Shown here: positions 49,528-59,023 of the stretch, in pieces | Position numbering within the stretch: position 1 is the stretch's first letter | Layout of the letters: the number at the start of each line of letters is the position of its first letter | Assembly: GCA_017937125.1 (NCBI GenBank) | Contig: JAGBEH010000007.1 | Coordinates: forward strand, 124,001 to 188,000 | Length of the DNA stretch: 64,000 nt | Direction of reading: 5' to 3' | Origin: Alistipes sp. | GTDB lineage: Bacteria > Bacteroidota > Bacteroidia > Bacteroidales > Rikenellaceae | Translations under genes and position numbers: made by a program | Notes under the pieces: model-generated | Database searches by the model: none | Told to the model about the DNA's origin: nothing | Seen by the model: the letters and a program-made list of their open reading frames with translations, nothing else

Positions 49528-50733
49528 ATGATGGGTTCTGTTTTATCGTCTTCGGTCGGCGAAAGCCTGCTGAAATTTATCAATCAGTCCGGATTTACGG
49601 CTTTCTTCGAAGCCGGCGGTTACAAGTATGTCATTATGATATGCGTGGCGCTGCTGCTGCTCTACCTTGCCATCAAACACAAGTTCGAGCCGCTGCTGCT
49701 GCTGCCTATCGCATTCGGTATGCTGCTGACCAACCTTCCGGGTGCCGAAATGTTCCATTCGGAACTTTTCGAGGGCGGCCACGTGCATTGGGACATCTTC
49801 GTCGCCAATGCGGGGCTTATAGACTACCTCTATCTGGGTGTCAAACTGGGTATCTATCCGTGTCTTATCTTCGTCGGCGTGGGCGCTATGACCGATTTCG
49901 GCCCGCTTATCGCCAACCCCAAGAGCTTTCTTCTGGGTGCCGCTGCGCAGATAGGCATCTTCCTGACGTTCATCGGTGCTTCAGCTCTCGGTTTCAACCC
50001 TCAGGAGGCTGGTTCCATAGGTATCATCGGCGGTGCCGACGGCCCGACGTCCATATTCCTCACGGCACGATTGGCTCCCCACCTGTTGGGTCCCATCGCC
50101 GTTGCCGCTTACTCGTATATGGCGCTCGTACCCGTTATCCAGCCGCCCATTATGCGACTGCTGACTACTAAGAAGGAGCGCGCTATCAAGATGTCGCAAC
50201 TGCGCAGCGTCTCCAAGACCGAGAAGATTATCTTCCCGCTCGTCATTACGATAATTATTTCGCTGCTGTTGCCGAGCGCTGCTCCGCTTATCGGCTGCCT
50301 GATGTTGGGCAATCTGATGAAGGAGTGCGGCGTCGTAGACCGCTTGAGCAAGACCGTGCAGAACGAGTTGATGAATATCGTGGTCATATTCTTGGGCATC
50401 TCGGTGGGTGCTACGGCCACGGCCGAAGCCTTCATCAATCTCCAGACGCTCGGTATTCTGGCTTTGGGTATCCTCGCTTTTTGCTGCGGTACCGCAGGCG
50501 GCGTGTTGCTCGCGAAGTTTATGAACCTGTTCTGCAAGGAGGGCAATAAGATCAATCCTCTTATCGGCTCGGCAGGCGTGTCGGCCGTACCTATGGCTGC
50601 CCGTGTGTCGCAGACCGTAGGTCAGGAGGAAAACCCGGGCAACTTCCTGCTTATGCACGCTATGGGACCTAATGTCGCAGGCGTCGTAGGCTCGGCCGTT
50701 GCCGCAGGTATTCTGCTGTCGTTCCTCGCCTGA
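49528..50733 (+). CDS. mmdB: Sodium-translocating decarboxylase beta subunit
   Basis: A 401-residue polytopic membrane protein (about ten helices) of the OadB/MmdB/GcdB family. It holds the conserved segments [32 protein letters not shown] and [21 protein letters not shown]-like (here [14 protein letters not shown]), which form the sodium path. It releases CO2 from carboxybiotin and exports sodium ions, conserving the energy of decarboxylation during propionate formation. It is the last gene of the operon and is followed by a strong hairpin. Confidence 0.97.
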   Translation: MMGSVLSSSVGESLLKFINQSGFTAFFEAGGYKYVIMICVALLLLYLAIKHKFEPLLLLPIAFGMLLTNLPGAEMFHSELFEGGHVHWDIFVANAGLIDYLYLGVKLGIYPCLIFVGVGAMTDFGPLIANPKSFLLGAAAQIGIFLTFIGASALGFNPQEAGSIGIIGGADGPTSIFLTARLAPHLLGPIAVAAYSYMALVPVIQPPIMRLLTTKKERAIKMSQLRSVSKTEKIIFPLVITIIISLLLPSAAPLIGCLMLGNLMKECGVVDRLSKTVQNELMNIVVIFLGISVGATATAEAFINLQTLGILALGILAFCCGTAGGVLLAKFMNLFCKEGNKINPLIGSAGVSAVPMAARVSQTVGQEENPGNFLLMHAMGPNVAGVVGSAVAAGILLSFLA

Positions 50734-50789
50734 TACCGGAACGGTTCAATATCGGAAGACTGCCTGATAGGGCGTGTGCCGATGAAAAT

Positions 50790-50823
50790 TCACCCCTGTC
50801 GGATTGCAATCCGACAGGGGTGA
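50790..50823. terminator. Terminator of the mmd operon, bidirectional
   Basis: A 16-bp perfect stem (arms 50790-50805 and 50808-50823) with a two-base loop, 56 bases past mmdB. It also lies downstream of the convergent PCMD operon, and AATT/TT sequences flank it on both sides. Confidence 0.9.
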
Positions 50824-50921
50824 TTCTTAATATCGTATGTCGTCGTACGGCTGTTTGTTAGCGGCATCGATGCCGTTTCCGATATTTACTGCAACGGCGC
50901 CTGCTCGAATTTAGCCCCCTG

Positions 50922-52574
50922 CTATTCGAAGTCGTAGAGCAGCTCTATGTCGTCTATCCACATTATGCTGTTGTCGCTGCCGACGAAGTAGTCGCCGTAG
51001 CGCGATGACGTGCATACTACGATTATATGCGTCGGACGCCGTGAGGAGCGGTATTCGAGCTTGAACTCGAACTCGGTCCATTCGGGTGTCGATTCGTTGA
51101 AAATCTTCTCTCCGTATGCGATTATGTCGGGATTCTGCGACGAGAAGAACGACGCTACGTTGCGCGTGTCCACTCTTATCGGCGATTCCGCCGAACCGCC
51201 GTATTTCGCGGGATCCCAGTCGCCGAGAGCCACATATACTATGCCTTCATCGGGATCGCCCACAACTTTCGGAGACTGGTTGTTCTTGACTGGTACGCAG
51301 TTTATCGTCCCCTGGTTGTATTTGGCCCAGAACCTGAAGCCCGTCGGGCGCAGCGTATACGGACGGCCGAAATCCACCAGCCCGTTTGCGCCCGCCGTCC
51401 CCGCATAGTATCCGGTGTAGATATTGCCTGCGGCGAATCGGCTGATACCCATAATCGTGGCATTCTGCGACTTGAGCTGTGCCGAGTATTTGCCCGCGGT
51501 GCCGGGGCGCAGATCGTTGGTTATGGGCTCCGTAACGGTAAGATTCGCGACCGACGCCCCTTCATTGCCCGTGCCCCAGAACGGAGTGCCGTTTTGGGAG
51601 TAGGGGTAGAAGATGTTCTTCCCGTCGCGATGCCATTCCTCGAATCCGCTGTTAGGCAACGGCAGCAATACGCTCGTCGTGAAACTTACTATGTCGGATA
51701 TGTTCTCGTCGGCATAAGCCGTTATTTCGTAAGCCGTCTCGGGTTCGAGGTGGCGCAGCTCGGCCGATATGTTGCCGCCGTCTACCGTCATCCATTCCGA
51801 GGGCACCTCCGTCCACTCCTCGGTGCCGTTCTTACGGTAACGGAATCCCATCTGCGTGTCAGCTATGCCCGATGCCGATACCCAGGCCACGCAGGCACCC
51901 TCCATAACATCGAGAATCTCGACCGTAAGTTCCTTGGGAATCACGAACAGACTCCATTCTTCGGTGCGGCCGTGATAGGTTACGTCCACGAAGCGTACGG
52001 AACGGAAATCGCGCAGCTCGCTCGCTGCGGGCGACATAGCGGTTATATCGCGCGGCCCGAGTTTCAGCGACTCGATTTCTACGGCGCTCAAATCGTAGTC
52101 GTCGCGGATGAAGACTTTAGCCGTGTGATTCTCCGTGTCGAACTCGGTAGCACCCATCTGGCCTTTGACCTTGAATGCGCGTTCGATATTCTGTTCGGCC
52201 GTTATGGTCCATTCGTAATCCTGATAAAGCGACAAGGTTACGTATTTGGGCACGCGCATATCCAGCGTCAGGACGGATGCCGCGGCTCCGCTGTCCGAAC
52301 CGGCGATTATCGGTGCGAACTCCTGCGGATATGCCGCCTGCTCGGTGAATGCTATTTTCGTGAGCTCGACATTGCGTATGTCGGTGGTCTCGTCGAGCGG
52401 AATCACGGCCGTCAGCGTATTGTTGTCGATGCGGCAGGGACCGACCGTCCCGTTGGCTTCGAGCGCCGTGATTTCGAGTTTGACCACGGGGTAGGGGATG
52501 TCGTTCTCGATACATCCCGCGGGCAGTGACAGCGCCGCAACGGCTCCGAGTATGCGATATATTGCGTTTTTCAT
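50922..52574 (-). CDS. PCMD-domain surface lipoprotein
   Basis: A 550-residue lipoprotein (lipobox LPAGC). The N-terminal half holds DUF-like beta domains (VKLEITALEANGTVGPCRID..., a Fn3-like domain around 225-310). The C-terminal about 240 residues match PCMD, the putative carbohydrate metabolism domain: SGFEEWHRDG...PFWGTGN, NGLVDFGRPYTLRPTGFRFWAKY, and a closing MWIDDIELLYDFE. It is paralogous to the PCMD part of the gene at 54430. The ATG at 52574 lies five bases after the preceding stop. The domain is found in surface proteins; binding is more likely than catalysis. Confidence 0.8.
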   Translation of the reverse strand: MKNAIYRILGAVAALSLPAGCIENDIPYPVVKLEITALEANGTVGPCRIDNNTLTAVIPLDETTDIRNVELTKIAFTEQAAYPQEFAPIIAGSDSGAAASVLTLDMRVPKYVTLSLYQDYEWTITAEQNIERAFKVKGQMGATEFDTENHTAKVFIRDDYDLSAVEIESLKLGPRDITAMSPAASELRDFRSVRFVDVTYHGRTEEWSLFVIPKELTVEILDVMEGACVAWVSASGIADTQMGFRYRKNGTEEWTEVPSEWMTVDGGNISAELRHLEPETAYEITAYADENISDIVSFTTSVLLPLPNSGFEEWHRDGKNIFYPYSQNGTPFWGTGNEGASVANLTVTEPITNDLRPGTAGKYSAQLKSQNATIMGISRFAAGNIYTGYYAGTAGANGLVDFGRPYTLRPTGFRFWAKYNQGTINCVPVKNNQSPKVVGDPDEGIVYVALGDWDPAKYGGSAESPIRVDTRNVASFFSSQNPDIIAYGEKIFNESTPEWTEFEFKLEYRSSRRPTHIIVVCTSSRYGDYFVGSDNSIMWIDDIELLYDFE

Positions 52575-52579
52575 CGTTT

Positions 52580-53590
52580 TCAGGGCTTTTTCTTGTTCCA
52601 TAAATGGAGGTTCATACCTATGCGTATGTCTGCCAGATTGAGACGGAACCTCATCTTCGATGTCGTGCGCGAGCCTATGTGTTCGCCGTCGCCGTCATAC
52701 TGCTTTATCTTGTTGTATTGCAGACCTCCGAGACCGAACGATATGGTGCCGCAGACATTCGGGAATATGTATACTGCCAAACCGGGGCTGAAGTTGAATT
52801 TTACGCGGAAAATATCCGAGTTGGTCTCTTTCCAACTGTCGCCCGACTTGTATCTGAACAGCTGCGAACCCGTAACGGCCATAAGTTCCACTTCGCTGAA
52901 GAGCCCGAAACGTCCGCGTGCGTCGAGCGGCACATACGAGCGGTGATATATGCCGAACGAGTAGTTGTCGCTCGTGAATCTCATATTGCCGAACGACATC
53001 TCTATGTCGTTCTCTTCGCCCAGATCGAGGGTAGCATTGCCCAACTTGCCGTCGATGCGCGAGTATCCGAACCGCAGGCCGATGGCGTGGTCGTTGGCGA
53101 CGAAGTAGCCGATGAACGGATTGACCGTCACTATCGAGCCGCTGAGCTTGAGGTTGTCGAGCACAAGATAGAGGTCCGTGTCGTCGCTCGTGAGCGAACC
53201 GTAGGAGATCGTCGCACCAACCATTACCTCTCCTTTGTATACGAATGTGTTTTTGTTTATTTCGCGGTCCACGCGGTTGCGCATAGGCAGGAATTTCCGC
53301 TTCGGGACTACGACCGACGAGGTTGCGGCCGACGTATTTTCGTTCTCGGATGCCGATACGGCGGTGTCTGCGGTGTCTGCGGCGGCTTTTGCCGAAGACG
53401 TATTTGCGTCGTTTCGCGGCGATGCCAGGGCGGTCGAATCCGCTGCGGCATTATCCGCTACTGCGGTCGTCTGCCGTCTGCCGCGTATTTTCGCTGTCGT
53501 GTCCCCGTTTTCCGTCTGTTCGGTGCTGCCTGCGGCCGACAGCGGCAGGAGTACCGATATTATTGCGAGTGCTATGATCGTTCGTTTCAT
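52580..53590 (-). CDS. Outer-membrane beta-barrel protein (paralogue A)
   Basis: An exported protein of 336 residues (signal peptide about 1-22). Residues 25-95 are a low-complexity Ala/Asp/Thr/Ser-rich linker, then come about ten amphipathic beta strands with a terminal IGMNLHLWNKKKP strand, as in small outer-membrane barrels. It is homologous to the next gene upstream: both have FxGxxxSYxS, ISPLIAYxVxNxxxxGxRFxYSR and a PLxxxxRFGLFxExxL segment. Its PCMD partner lies five bases downstream. No enzyme motif is seen; it may anchor or export its partner. Confidence 0.7.
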   Translation of the reverse strand: MKRTIIALAIISVLLPLSAAGSTEQTENGDTTAKIRGRRQTTAVADNAAADSTALASPRNDANTSSAKAAADTADTAVSASENENTSAATSSVVVPKRKFLPMRNRVDREINKNTFVYKGEVMVGATISYGSLTSDDTDLYLVLDNLKLSGSIVTVNPFIGYFVANDHAIGLRFGYSRIDGKLGNATLDLGEENDIEMSFGNMRFTSDNYSFGIYHRSYVPLDARGRFGLFSEVELMAVTGSQLFRYKSGDSWKETNSDIFRVKFNFSPGLAVYIFPNVCGTISFGLGGLQYNKIKQYDGDGEHIGSRTTSKMRFRLNLADIRIGMNLHLWNKKKP

Positions 53591-53602
53591 ACCCATTGCC
53601 TT

Positions 53603-54430
53603 TTACATATAGAACGCCATACCCACCCCTATGGAGAAGATGTTCACCTTGAAATTCATATAGCTCGACGAGCGGTTGCCGACCGTCACCTGATTGTGCA
53701 CCTGGCGCGTGTTGGAGTAGTTGAACCCGAGTACGCCGATATTGACCTCGAATGCTACGTTGTTGGTCGCGAAAGCCACTATGCCGGGATTCAGCCCCAG
53801 CGATATGGTGTACCCCTTTTCGAACGTGCCCTTTACGGGGGAACCCTCGGCGAACTTGGCCTGCGTGCCGCCTATCGCGAGCTGGAATTCGGTGAACAGG
53901 CCGAAACGCTTGCTGTTGCCGAGCGGGATGTACTGGCGCCACATAGCCGCGACTTCATACGAGTGCTTGAGGGCGTAGTAGTAATCCACGCTGAGGTTTA
54001 TGTCCTCCATACTTATCTTCGCGTCCTCGATTTTCAGCAGCGAACGCGAATAGATGAAGCGCCCGCCGACGGCCATGTTGTTCCTGACGGCATACGCTAT
54101 CAGCGGGCTGATCTTGAAGGTGTATCCCTTGGACTCGATGCCCTCGATGACCAGAAACGAGTAGCTGTCGTTCGAGTGGGTGGAGTAAGAGGCCGTACCT
54201 CCGAAAATCCATTGCCCGCCCGGTACCATCTCTATCGATGGCTGCGAAATGCCGCGTTTCCTGCGGCGCTGGTTCGGCGTGAGAACGACGCTCGCATTCT
54301 CGTCGGCCGTGTCGTATGCCGCCGCCGATTTCACGGATGCATCCGTATCGCGCGGCTGTGCCTCCGCCGCGAAGCAGGTCGCCAGTATGGATGCCAGCAG
54401 GACGGGTATCGTTTTTTTGTAATCGTGCAT
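53603..54430 (-). CDS. Outer-membrane beta-barrel protein (paralogue B)
   Basis: A 275-residue exported protein (signal peptide ending FAAEA). It has a short linker and then a barrel (about 70-275) with GGQWIFGGTASYSTHSNDSYS, ISPLIAYAVRNNMAVGGRFIYSR and a C-terminal NIFSIGVGMAFYM strand. It is a shorter version of the gene at 52580 without the long low-complexity segment. Its start overlaps the stop of the DUF4493-PCMD gene (TGATG). Pairing of barrel and PCMD genes twice in one operon suggests that each barrel serves a particular PCMD lipoprotein. Confidence 0.72.
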   Translation of the reverse strand: MHDYKKTIPVLLASILATCFAAEAQPRDTDASVKSAAAYDTADENASVVLTPNQRRRKRGISQPSIEMVPGGQWIFGGTASYSTHSNDSYSFLVIEGIESKGYTFKISPLIAYAVRNNMAVGGRFIYSRSLLKIEDAKISMEDINLSVDYYYALKHSYEVAAMWRQYIPLGNSKRFGLFTEFQLAIGGTQAKFAEGSPVKGTFEKGYTISLGLNPGIVAFATNNVAFEVNIGVLGFNYSNTRQVHNQVTVGNRSSSYMNFKVNIFSIGVGMAFYM

Positions 54431-56535
54431 CAATATACCAGTTCAATATCATCCACATACATCCAGCTGCCCGTACTGCCCGTGAAGTAATCGCCGTATC
54501 CGCTCGAAGTGAATACTATGACCAGATAGTCGGGTTTTTCGTCGCTGTTGTATGTCAGTTCCAATGTTTTTTCGCTCCATTCGGGACACGATGTCGTGCT
54601 TTCGAAATATCCGCACGCTATTACGCCGTCGGCCGTCCTCGGGTCGAAGAATGTACCCGAATCGCGCGTATCGACACGGTGCGGCTTGTTCCATTTGCAC
54701 AATGCGATGAATATCTTGGTAAGGTCGGGCCCGCTCGCATTGTAGTTTCCCGTTTTGTCTATTGTTCCGCAGTTGCTCTTGTACCAGAATCTCAGTGCCT
54801 TGGGGCGTGCCGTGAATGTATACGGCTGCCCGAAATCCACCAGTCCGTTCGTTCCCGATATGCCTGCGAATACCCCCGTGAAGAGGTTGCCTGCCGCGAA
54901 CTTGCCCACGACGGCCGTCGATGCCAGTTTCGCACTGCATTTGCCCGCCGATCCTGGGCGTATGTCGTCGGACGGCACCGTCAGGTTGCTCGAGGCGCTT
55001 AACAGCGTCGAAGCGGGATTGCCCGTATCCCAGAACGGGGTGTCGCTGCTCCCGTACGGATAGTACGGATTTCCCGACTGGTGCCAGTTCTCCATATCGC
55101 CGTTCGGCACCTGCGTACCTGCGGGCGTCTCGGTGGCGGCTTGGGCGCCTACCTCCGTTCGGCCGAAAAAGAGACGGTATTCGTACTGCCTGCCTGCTCC
55201 GAAATCTGTAGCGCGGGCCGTGTAGGTGTCGGCCTGCATACCGCTTGCGGTTGCGGGAAGCATATTCCATTCACTGCTGCCTGCCGTACGGTAGCCTATT
55301 TTTATGTCGGCGGCCTCCGCGTCGAGAACCGTCGCCGTGAAATCCGCCGTGTTGTACCACAGGTCGTAATCGCCGCTGCCGAGCGGCGATATGCCTTGGG
55401 TGGCGAATACGGTTACGGATGTGCCCGTACCGCCGTCGGCGTCCGTTACGTTGAAACGTATGTCGTGCTTGCCGCCGTACATCGGGGCGAAGAACGCGCT
55501 GTCGAGCGTTACGGAGTAATGTTTTTCGTCCGTGCGGATTACCGTTATGCCGTCGCAGGCGCCGCCCTGAAGGTCGTATTCCTTTCCGTCGGCGGTAAGC
55601 CTAATGCCGTTTATTGCGGCCAGCGCCGATATTTCGAATGTGTATGTCCCGCCGATATATCTCTGTACGGCATCGGGGTCGAAGCCGCTGCCCTTGATCG
55701 TCGGGTCGGGGCTGAAGGCTATGGTGTCGTCTATGATTTCGGGTGTCTCGTCCACCTCGACATCGAACGACATACTCCCCCCGAGGTCTTTCGAATACCT
55801 GAATGTCAGGGTGTATCTTACTGCCGCCTTGACATTTTCTATTCTGCCGGTTTTCTCTACCGTTCCCGCTTCCTCGCCCTCGCCGTGGAAAAACCAGCTT
55901 AAGGTCGTCGCACCCTGCGGCATAAGAAAATATCCCGTGCCGTCCTGTTCGAAACGCAGATGCGGCACCTCGCCGCTTTCGATACCGTTCATATCGAAAT
56001 CATCGGCTATGCAGACGTAAGAATATGCATCGACCGGCAGTTTGTCGAGCACGGTGCGGTCGAACACCACCCGCACTGCCGAATTGAGCATCCTGCACTT
56101 GACCTTTATGTCCCCGATACATCCCGCCTCTACGGTGAAGTCCTGCGAGCCCGCATATGTGCGGCTCACGGTCGAAGCCTTCTCCTTGTCGCCCGCTTCT
56201 ACGGTTATCGAGTAGTCGCCTGCGAGCAGCCATATCTGCGCGGGAATCTCGTCCGTCGATTTGTAGAGACGTATCAGCTCTTTTTTGCGGACGGTCTGCC
56301 CGCCGCCGTCTCCCGCAGCGTCCTGCGCTTCGGTGTCATCGGTATATTTGTAGATGCGCACCTTGCAGGTCTTCAGCGGGTCGTATTCCCCGACGGGAAT
56401 GTCGCTCGGCATTGCAATGCTCATCCGCACTACGCCTTCGTCCGCCGATTCGATACGTCGTCCGCCGTCGGTGTCGTACTTCGAACACGCCGCCGCGAGG
56501 AGCGCAATGGCTGTATATGCAAATAAACGTTTCAT
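54430..56535 (-). CDS. DUF4493 and PCMD domain lipoprotein
   Basis: A 701-residue lipoprotein (lipobox LLAAACS). Residues about 30-260 are a DUF4493 domain (VRMSIAMPSDIPV..., DYSITVEAGDKEKASTVSRTYAGSQDFTVEAG...), 270-460 are Ig-like, and about 470-701 are PCMD (NGDMENWHQSG...PFWDTGN, NGLVDFGQPYTFTARPKALRFWY, WMYVDDIELVY). DUF4493 and PCMD are both recurrent in Bacteroidota surface lipoproteins of unknown role. It shares the PCMD half with the gene at 50922, and its stop overlaps barrel B. Confidence 0.82.
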   Translation of the reverse strand: MKRLFAYTAIALLAAACSKYDTDGGRRIESADEGVVRMSIAMPSDIPVGEYDPLKTCKVRIYKYTDDTEAQDAAGDGGGQTVRKKELIRLYKSTDEIPAQIWLLAGDYSITVEAGDKEKASTVSRTYAGSQDFTVEAGCIGDIKVKCRMLNSAVRVVFDRTVLDKLPVDAYSYVCIADDFDMNGIESGEVPHLRFEQDGTGYFLMPQGATTLSWFFHGEGEEAGTVEKTGRIENVKAAVRYTLTFRYSKDLGGSMSFDVEVDETPEIIDDTIAFSPDPTIKGSGFDPDAVQRYIGGTYTFEISALAAINGIRLTADGKEYDLQGGACDGITVIRTDEKHYSVTLDSAFFAPMYGGKHDIRFNVTDADGGTGTSVTVFATQGISPLGSGDYDLWYNTADFTATVLDAEAADIKIGYRTAGSSEWNMLPATASGMQADTYTARATDFGAGRQYEYRLFFGRTEVGAQAATETPAGTQVPNGDMENWHQSGNPYYPYGSSDTPFWDTGNPASTLLSASSNLTVPSDDIRPGSAGKCSAKLASTAVVGKFAAGNLFTGVFAGISGTNGLVDFGQPYTFTARPKALRFWYKSNCGTIDKTGNYNASGPDLTKIFIALCKWNKPHRVDTRDSGTFFDPRTADGVIACGYFESTTSCPEWSEKTLELTYNSDEKPDYLVIVFTSSGYGDYFTGSTGSWMYVDDIELVY

Positions 56536-58223
56536 TATTCGGTCTTGAGCTTAAGCGTTTTGACGGTCGTTCCGCCGTTGTTGTCCGTAATTTTGAATAT
56601 GAAATTGTGGTCGCCCTTGCCCGTAACCATCAGCAGCGACATAAAGTTGGTGATCGACAGCTCCAGTTCGTTCTTGCCGAGCACCTGATCCCCTAACGGA
56701 AAGCCGAACTCGGTCAGGGCGCCGCTCATATCGCCCGGGTTTATGAGGTCTATGTCCGCCTGCAAGCCTACGGATTCGAGTTCGCTCGGCGTGAGCGTAT
56801 CCGAATCTATCGTCACGACGAAGTCGCGTATGCCCGCTTCGCTCGTAATCTTTATGGTGACGTCCAACCCGTCGTATATCGTGCAGCGTTCGGCGTCTAT
56901 GTCGTGTCCTATCCACTCTATGTCGGGGCCCGTGCCGCCGACATTCAGTACGAGGGTCTCGGCAGTCTTCAGCCCGAGTTCGTCGGTAGCCGTAATGCGG
57001 AATTCGTGTTTGCCTCCGTACGCGAAGAGCAGTTTCATCTGCCCCTGAAGGTTGAACATCGTGCTTTGCTGCCCGAGCAGCCTGTCTCCTACGGTATAGC
57101 CCATAGCCGTCAGTATGGCCGCCGAGGACCCCGGGGCGCACATATCCAGCGATGCGGGTATGCCGTATCCGCCAAGCGAGGAGAGAAAATCTCCCGAGGT
57201 CGATGAAATATCGACCGTGAGCGCCGCTAAACGGTTGGGTGTCCTGACGTTTATGCGGAACGGCTCCATATAGTCGCCGTATATGTCGAACATATCCTCG
57301 GTCAGCGTGAACGGAGCGGATATGTCATTGTCCTGCCATATGATTTCGGGACGGCCCAGCCCCTCTTCGGGCTCCTCCTCGATGGCTTTCTCCGCCAGCA
57401 TACTCGATGTCTCCACCGTAATCACCTCGTCGAAAACCCAGTTCTCGCACTCTACTCTTATGTGTATGTCGCCTTCGTTGGCGTGTTCGATTATGACGGT
57501 AATCTTACGCCATTGCCCCGCTTTGACGTTCGTCAGTTTCGAGGTCATCTCGAAACCCTCGTCTTCGGGGGCGCTGTCGGCATAACGTCCCGTTATCGTC
57601 AGCTCCATTTCGTTGGTTTCGGACGGTGCCCTGAAATATACGGCACGCTTCTCATCGAACCCGAAATCGGCATCGGTGCCGCCTAACCGTACGTTTACCT
57701 TGGTGTCGGGCGACAACTGTTCGGGCAGGTCGGCCGAATACTCTACGGATACCTTGATGCTCGACAGCCTGCAAATTATGCGGCCGAGGGCGGTCTCTTT
57801 CTGTCTGGTGATGAAAAACTCCTTGGCAGCGCCGTACACGGGGGATTCCCACGCCAGTTCGGGCACTTCGCCCGAGGAGATCCTAAGTGTGTATTTGCCG
57901 ACTTCCAACTCTATGGACTCCGTCGGGCGGTCGGCGTAGCGGAACGACTGCACCGTATTGCCTTCGGCATCGATAATCTCCACGTCGAAGTCGTCGGGCG
58001 AGACGGCACCCGTACGTGTTACGCTCTTGCCGCTGAGCCCTGCGATGATCTCCGTGTCGCTCAATACCTCGACATCGAGCCCCGCAAGCGACAGATAGCC
58101 GATGTCTTCCGATTTGTCGGGCTCCCTTTCATAACGTATGTCTTCGTTTATGCACCCCGTCATCGCGAATGCGGCGATGAAAAGTGCCGTTACGGCTTTT
58201 CGAATCATATCAGTCTTTTTCAT
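56535..58223 (-). CDS. DUF4493 domain lipoprotein
   Basis: A 562-residue lipoprotein (lipobox AMTGC). The N-terminal DUF4493 domain (about 40-260) has the same plan as its neighbours: SFRYADRPTESIELEVGKYTLRIS, a FITRQKETALGRIICRLSSIKVSVEYS strand pair and a WVFDEV end. The C-terminal half holds two Ig-like repeats (about 300-430 and 430-562), each with PxIxWxxxDI and a closing GKHEFRITATDELG/GDHNFIFKITDNNG strand. Stop and start overlap with the neighbouring genes show that it is part of the operon. Function unknown. Confidence 0.78.
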   Translation of the reverse strand: MKKTDMIRKAVTALFIAAFAMTGCINEDIRYEREPDKSEDIGYLSLAGLDVEVLSDTEIIAGLSGKSVTRTGAVSPDDFDVEIIDAEGNTVQSFRYADRPTESIELEVGKYTLRISSGEVPELAWESPVYGAAKEFFITRQKETALGRIICRLSSIKVSVEYSADLPEQLSPDTKVNVRLGGTDADFGFDEKRAVYFRAPSETNEMELTITGRYADSAPEDEGFEMTSKLTNVKAGQWRKITVIIEHANEGDIHIRVECENWVFDEVITVETSSMLAEKAIEEEPEEGLGRPEIIWQDNDISAPFTLTEDMFDIYGDYMEPFRINVRTPNRLAALTVDISSTSGDFLSSLGGYGIPASLDMCAPGSSAAILTAMGYTVGDRLLGQQSTMFNLQGQMKLLFAYGGKHEFRITATDELGLKTAETLVLNVGGTGPDIEWIGHDIDAERCTIYDGLDVTIKITSEAGIRDFVVTIDSDTLTPSELESVGLQADIDLINPGDMSGALTEFGFPLGDQVLGKNELELSITNFMSLLMVTGKGDHNFIFKITDNNGGTTVKTLKLKTE

Positions 58224-59023
58224 TGTTTTTCGTCAGGTAAAGCGTTGTCGTTGAGTTCCGCATCGATTTCGACCTCTTCGACGAGCGTGTCATCCAGTTC
58301 TATGCGTACGGTTCCGGCACCTGCGTCGGCAACGTCGAAACGTATGGTATAGCGTGTCCGAGGCGCTATGTCGCGGAAGATCTGCACGGGCAGGGCGATC
58401 TCTTCGCCTGTCTGCTTCGTCGCCTTGCAGGTTATCGAGAACGGTTGCGGGCGTATGAACAGCGGTTTGTCCATCGGCATCGTCATCTCCTCGGAATATC
58501 CCGCGGCCGTGGTCAGCGTGAACGAGGCGGTGGTGAAATAGCCCGAGAAATTATCCGTGCATTCGATTATCGCCAGCGAGTTGCCTATGTGCGTCGTAAC
58601 CGTTGCCGTCGCTTGCGTGCGTGCCGTCACGTGCACGGTGCTCTCTCCCGTAAAGAAAGGCTTGTCGAAACCCTCATCCTCGATGTCGCCTGCCGACAGC
58701 CTTACCGTATAGTCGCCTTCGGCAAAATAGCGGTTTCCCTCGCCGAATTCGGTCAGCGAAGCCCATGTCTGCTCCGTGCCCTCCTTGTCCGTTATGCTGA
58801 CGGCGAACGCCCCTTCGTCGGGCAATGCCAGATCGGGAATCTCCACCGTCGCTTCCTGCTGCGAGGTGCCGTTTTTGACCGATACCTCGGTCGTGGAGCG
58901 TCCCGCAATGCATATGCTGCCGAAACCTGAGGCTTCGTCCGCCGTGCGCGAGCACGACAATACGGACAGGAGCATCGCCGAGGCCGTTGTGTATTTCGAT
59001 ATGCTTTTCATTATTCGCTTCAT
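58220..59023 (-). CDS. Short DUF4493 domain lipoprotein
   Basis: A 267-residue lipoprotein (lipobox SVLSC) consisting of one DUF4493 domain: VSVKNGTSQQEATVEIPDLALP, then RYFAEGDYTVRLSAGDIEDEGFDKPFFTGESTVHV and SLAIIECTDNFSGYF. It has no further domain, so it may represent the minimal unit of this family. Its ATG overlaps the fimbrillin-like stop and its stop overlaps the next start by ATGA, so it is translationally coupled on both sides. Confidence 0.78.
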   Translation of the reverse strand: MKRIMKSISKYTTASAMLLSVLSCSRTADEASGFGSICIAGRSTTEVSVKNGTSQQEATVEIPDLALPDEGAFAVSITDKEGTEQTWASLTEFGEGNRYFAEGDYTVRLSAGDIEDEGFDKPFFTGESTVHVTARTQATATVTTHIGNSLAIIECTDNFSGYFTTASFTLTTAAGYSEEMTMPMDKPLFIRPQPFSITCKATKQTGEEIALPVQIFRDIAPRTRYTIRFDVADAGAGTVRIELDDTLVEEVEIDAELNDNALPDEKQ

